Source: Rhizobium sp. | GTDB lineage: Bacteria > Pseudomonadota > Alphaproteobacteria > Rhizobiales > Rhizobiaceae | Reading direction: 5' to 3' | Length of the DNA stretch: 8,636 nt | NCBI GenBank assembly: GCA_003527225.1 | Contig: DPXQ01000041.1 | Span: 53,977-62,612, forward strand | In this document: one piece after another, positions 8,181-8,636 of the stretch | Layout: the number at the start of each line of letters is the position of its first letter | Numbering within the stretch: position 1 is the first letter of the stretch | Made by a program: the position numbers and the translations under genes | The notes under the pieces: generated by a model | Database searches by the model: none | The model's input: only the letters and a program-made list of their open reading frames with translations | Told to the model about the DNA's origin: nothing

Positions 8181-8636
8181 TTACGCGCGGTCTTCGCGCG
8201 GACGACGCTCGAAGCCACCTTCACGGGGGCCACGGTCCGGACGCGGACCACGATCGCCGAAGTCGCGGCGCGGGCCACGGTCGTCGCCGTCACGACGCGG
8301 ACGGTCGTCACGATCGCGCTTCTGCATCATGGCCGACGGGCCTTCTTCGTGGGCTTCGACAGCGACGGTCATGTAACGAAGAATGTCTTCGTTGATGCGC
8401 ATCTGGCGTTCCATCTCGTGGATGGCAGCGCCCGGAGCTTCGATGTCCATAAGGGCGTAGTGCGCCTTGCGGTTCTTCTTGATGCGGTAGGTCAGGGACT
8501 TGAGGCCCCAGTTTTCTACGCGCCCGACCTTGCCGCCGTTAGCTTCGATGACACCCTTGTACTGTTCGACGAGGGCATCAACCTGCTGAGCGGACATATC
8601 CTGCCGGGCAAGGAATACATGTTCGTAAAGAGCCAT
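8181..8636 (-). CDS. rpsF: 30S ribosomal protein S6 with Arg/Asp/Gly-rich tail
   Basis: S6 binds the central domain of 16S rRNA together with S18. Residues 1-95 form the standard fold ([15 protein letters not shown], then [21 protein letters not shown] at 40-60, and [15 protein letters not shown] at 80-94). The remaining residues add a low-complexity tail from about 107 to 151, built of repeated DRGPR/DDRPRR-like units, so the protein is 151 residues long. E. coli S6 has a shorter tail that RimK glutamylates at terminal Glu residues; this tail ends EDRA, so that modification may not apply in the same way. The ATG occupies the last three bases of the window, so the ribosome site and promoter are outside it. 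It heads the rpsF-rpsR-DUF2232-rplI group; priB, found between rpsF and rpsR in enterobacteria, is absent. Confidence 0.97.
   Translation of the reverse strand: MALYEHVFLARQDMSAQQVDALVEQYKGVIEANGGKVGRVENWGLKSLTYRIKKNRKAHYALMDIEAPGAAIHEMERQMRINEDILRYMTVAVEAHEEGPSAMMQKRDRDDRPRRDGDDRGPRRDFGDRGPRPDRGPREGGFERRPREDRA

Overview
The window looks like a chromosomal core-gene block from a GC-rich alphaproteobacterium, most likely a Rhizobiales/Rhizobiaceae member. The supports are the gene order rpsF-rpsR-DUF2232-rplI-dnaB-alr-radA, the absence of priB between rpsF and rpsR, the DUF2232 membrane protein between rpsR and rplI, the long C-terminal tails on S6 and L9, and the two insertions in DnaB. This placement is from recalled family and synteny knowledge; no search was run.

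Layout. Reading the minus strand from the right edge: rpsF (8636-8181), rpsR (8156-7908), a 198-bp structured gap, a DUF2232 membrane protein (7709-6738), rplI (6713-6144), then a strong intrinsic terminator (6119-6088). A gene-free stretch of about 300 bp follows and should hold the dnaB promoter. dnaB (5816-4320) comes next. After a plus-strand cassette the minus-strand genes resume with alr (2282-1119) and radA (1019 to beyond position 1, 3' end missing).

The plus-strand cassette at 2376-4309 carries an AraC-family regulator, azlC and azlD. It sits between alr (divergent from the regulator) and dnaB (convergent with azlD, 10 bp between stop codons). AzlCD is a two-subunit inner-membrane exporter of branched-chain or other neutral amino acids in characterised bacteria. 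The AraC protein is its probable local regulator.

The most interesting signal is regulatory. A 16-bp sequence (CACTTTnnTTCAAGAC, 14 of 16 identical) occurs once upstream of the araC gene and once upstream of azlC. Each copy is followed, after the same 18-bp distance, by a -10-like hexamer (TATAAT and TAGAAG). The core TCAAGACC recurs inverted just before the azlC ribosome binding site. This is what an autoregulated, activator-dependent regulon of the AraC protein would look like. The perfect TATAAT also places the predicted transcription start on the A of the araC ATG, suggesting a leaderless mRNA.

The remaining genes are ordinary housekeeping genes: 30S and 50S ribosomal proteins, replicative helicase, D-alanine supply for the cell wall, and recombination/branch migration. 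I did not find mobile elements, CRISPR arrays, tRNA or rRNA genes.
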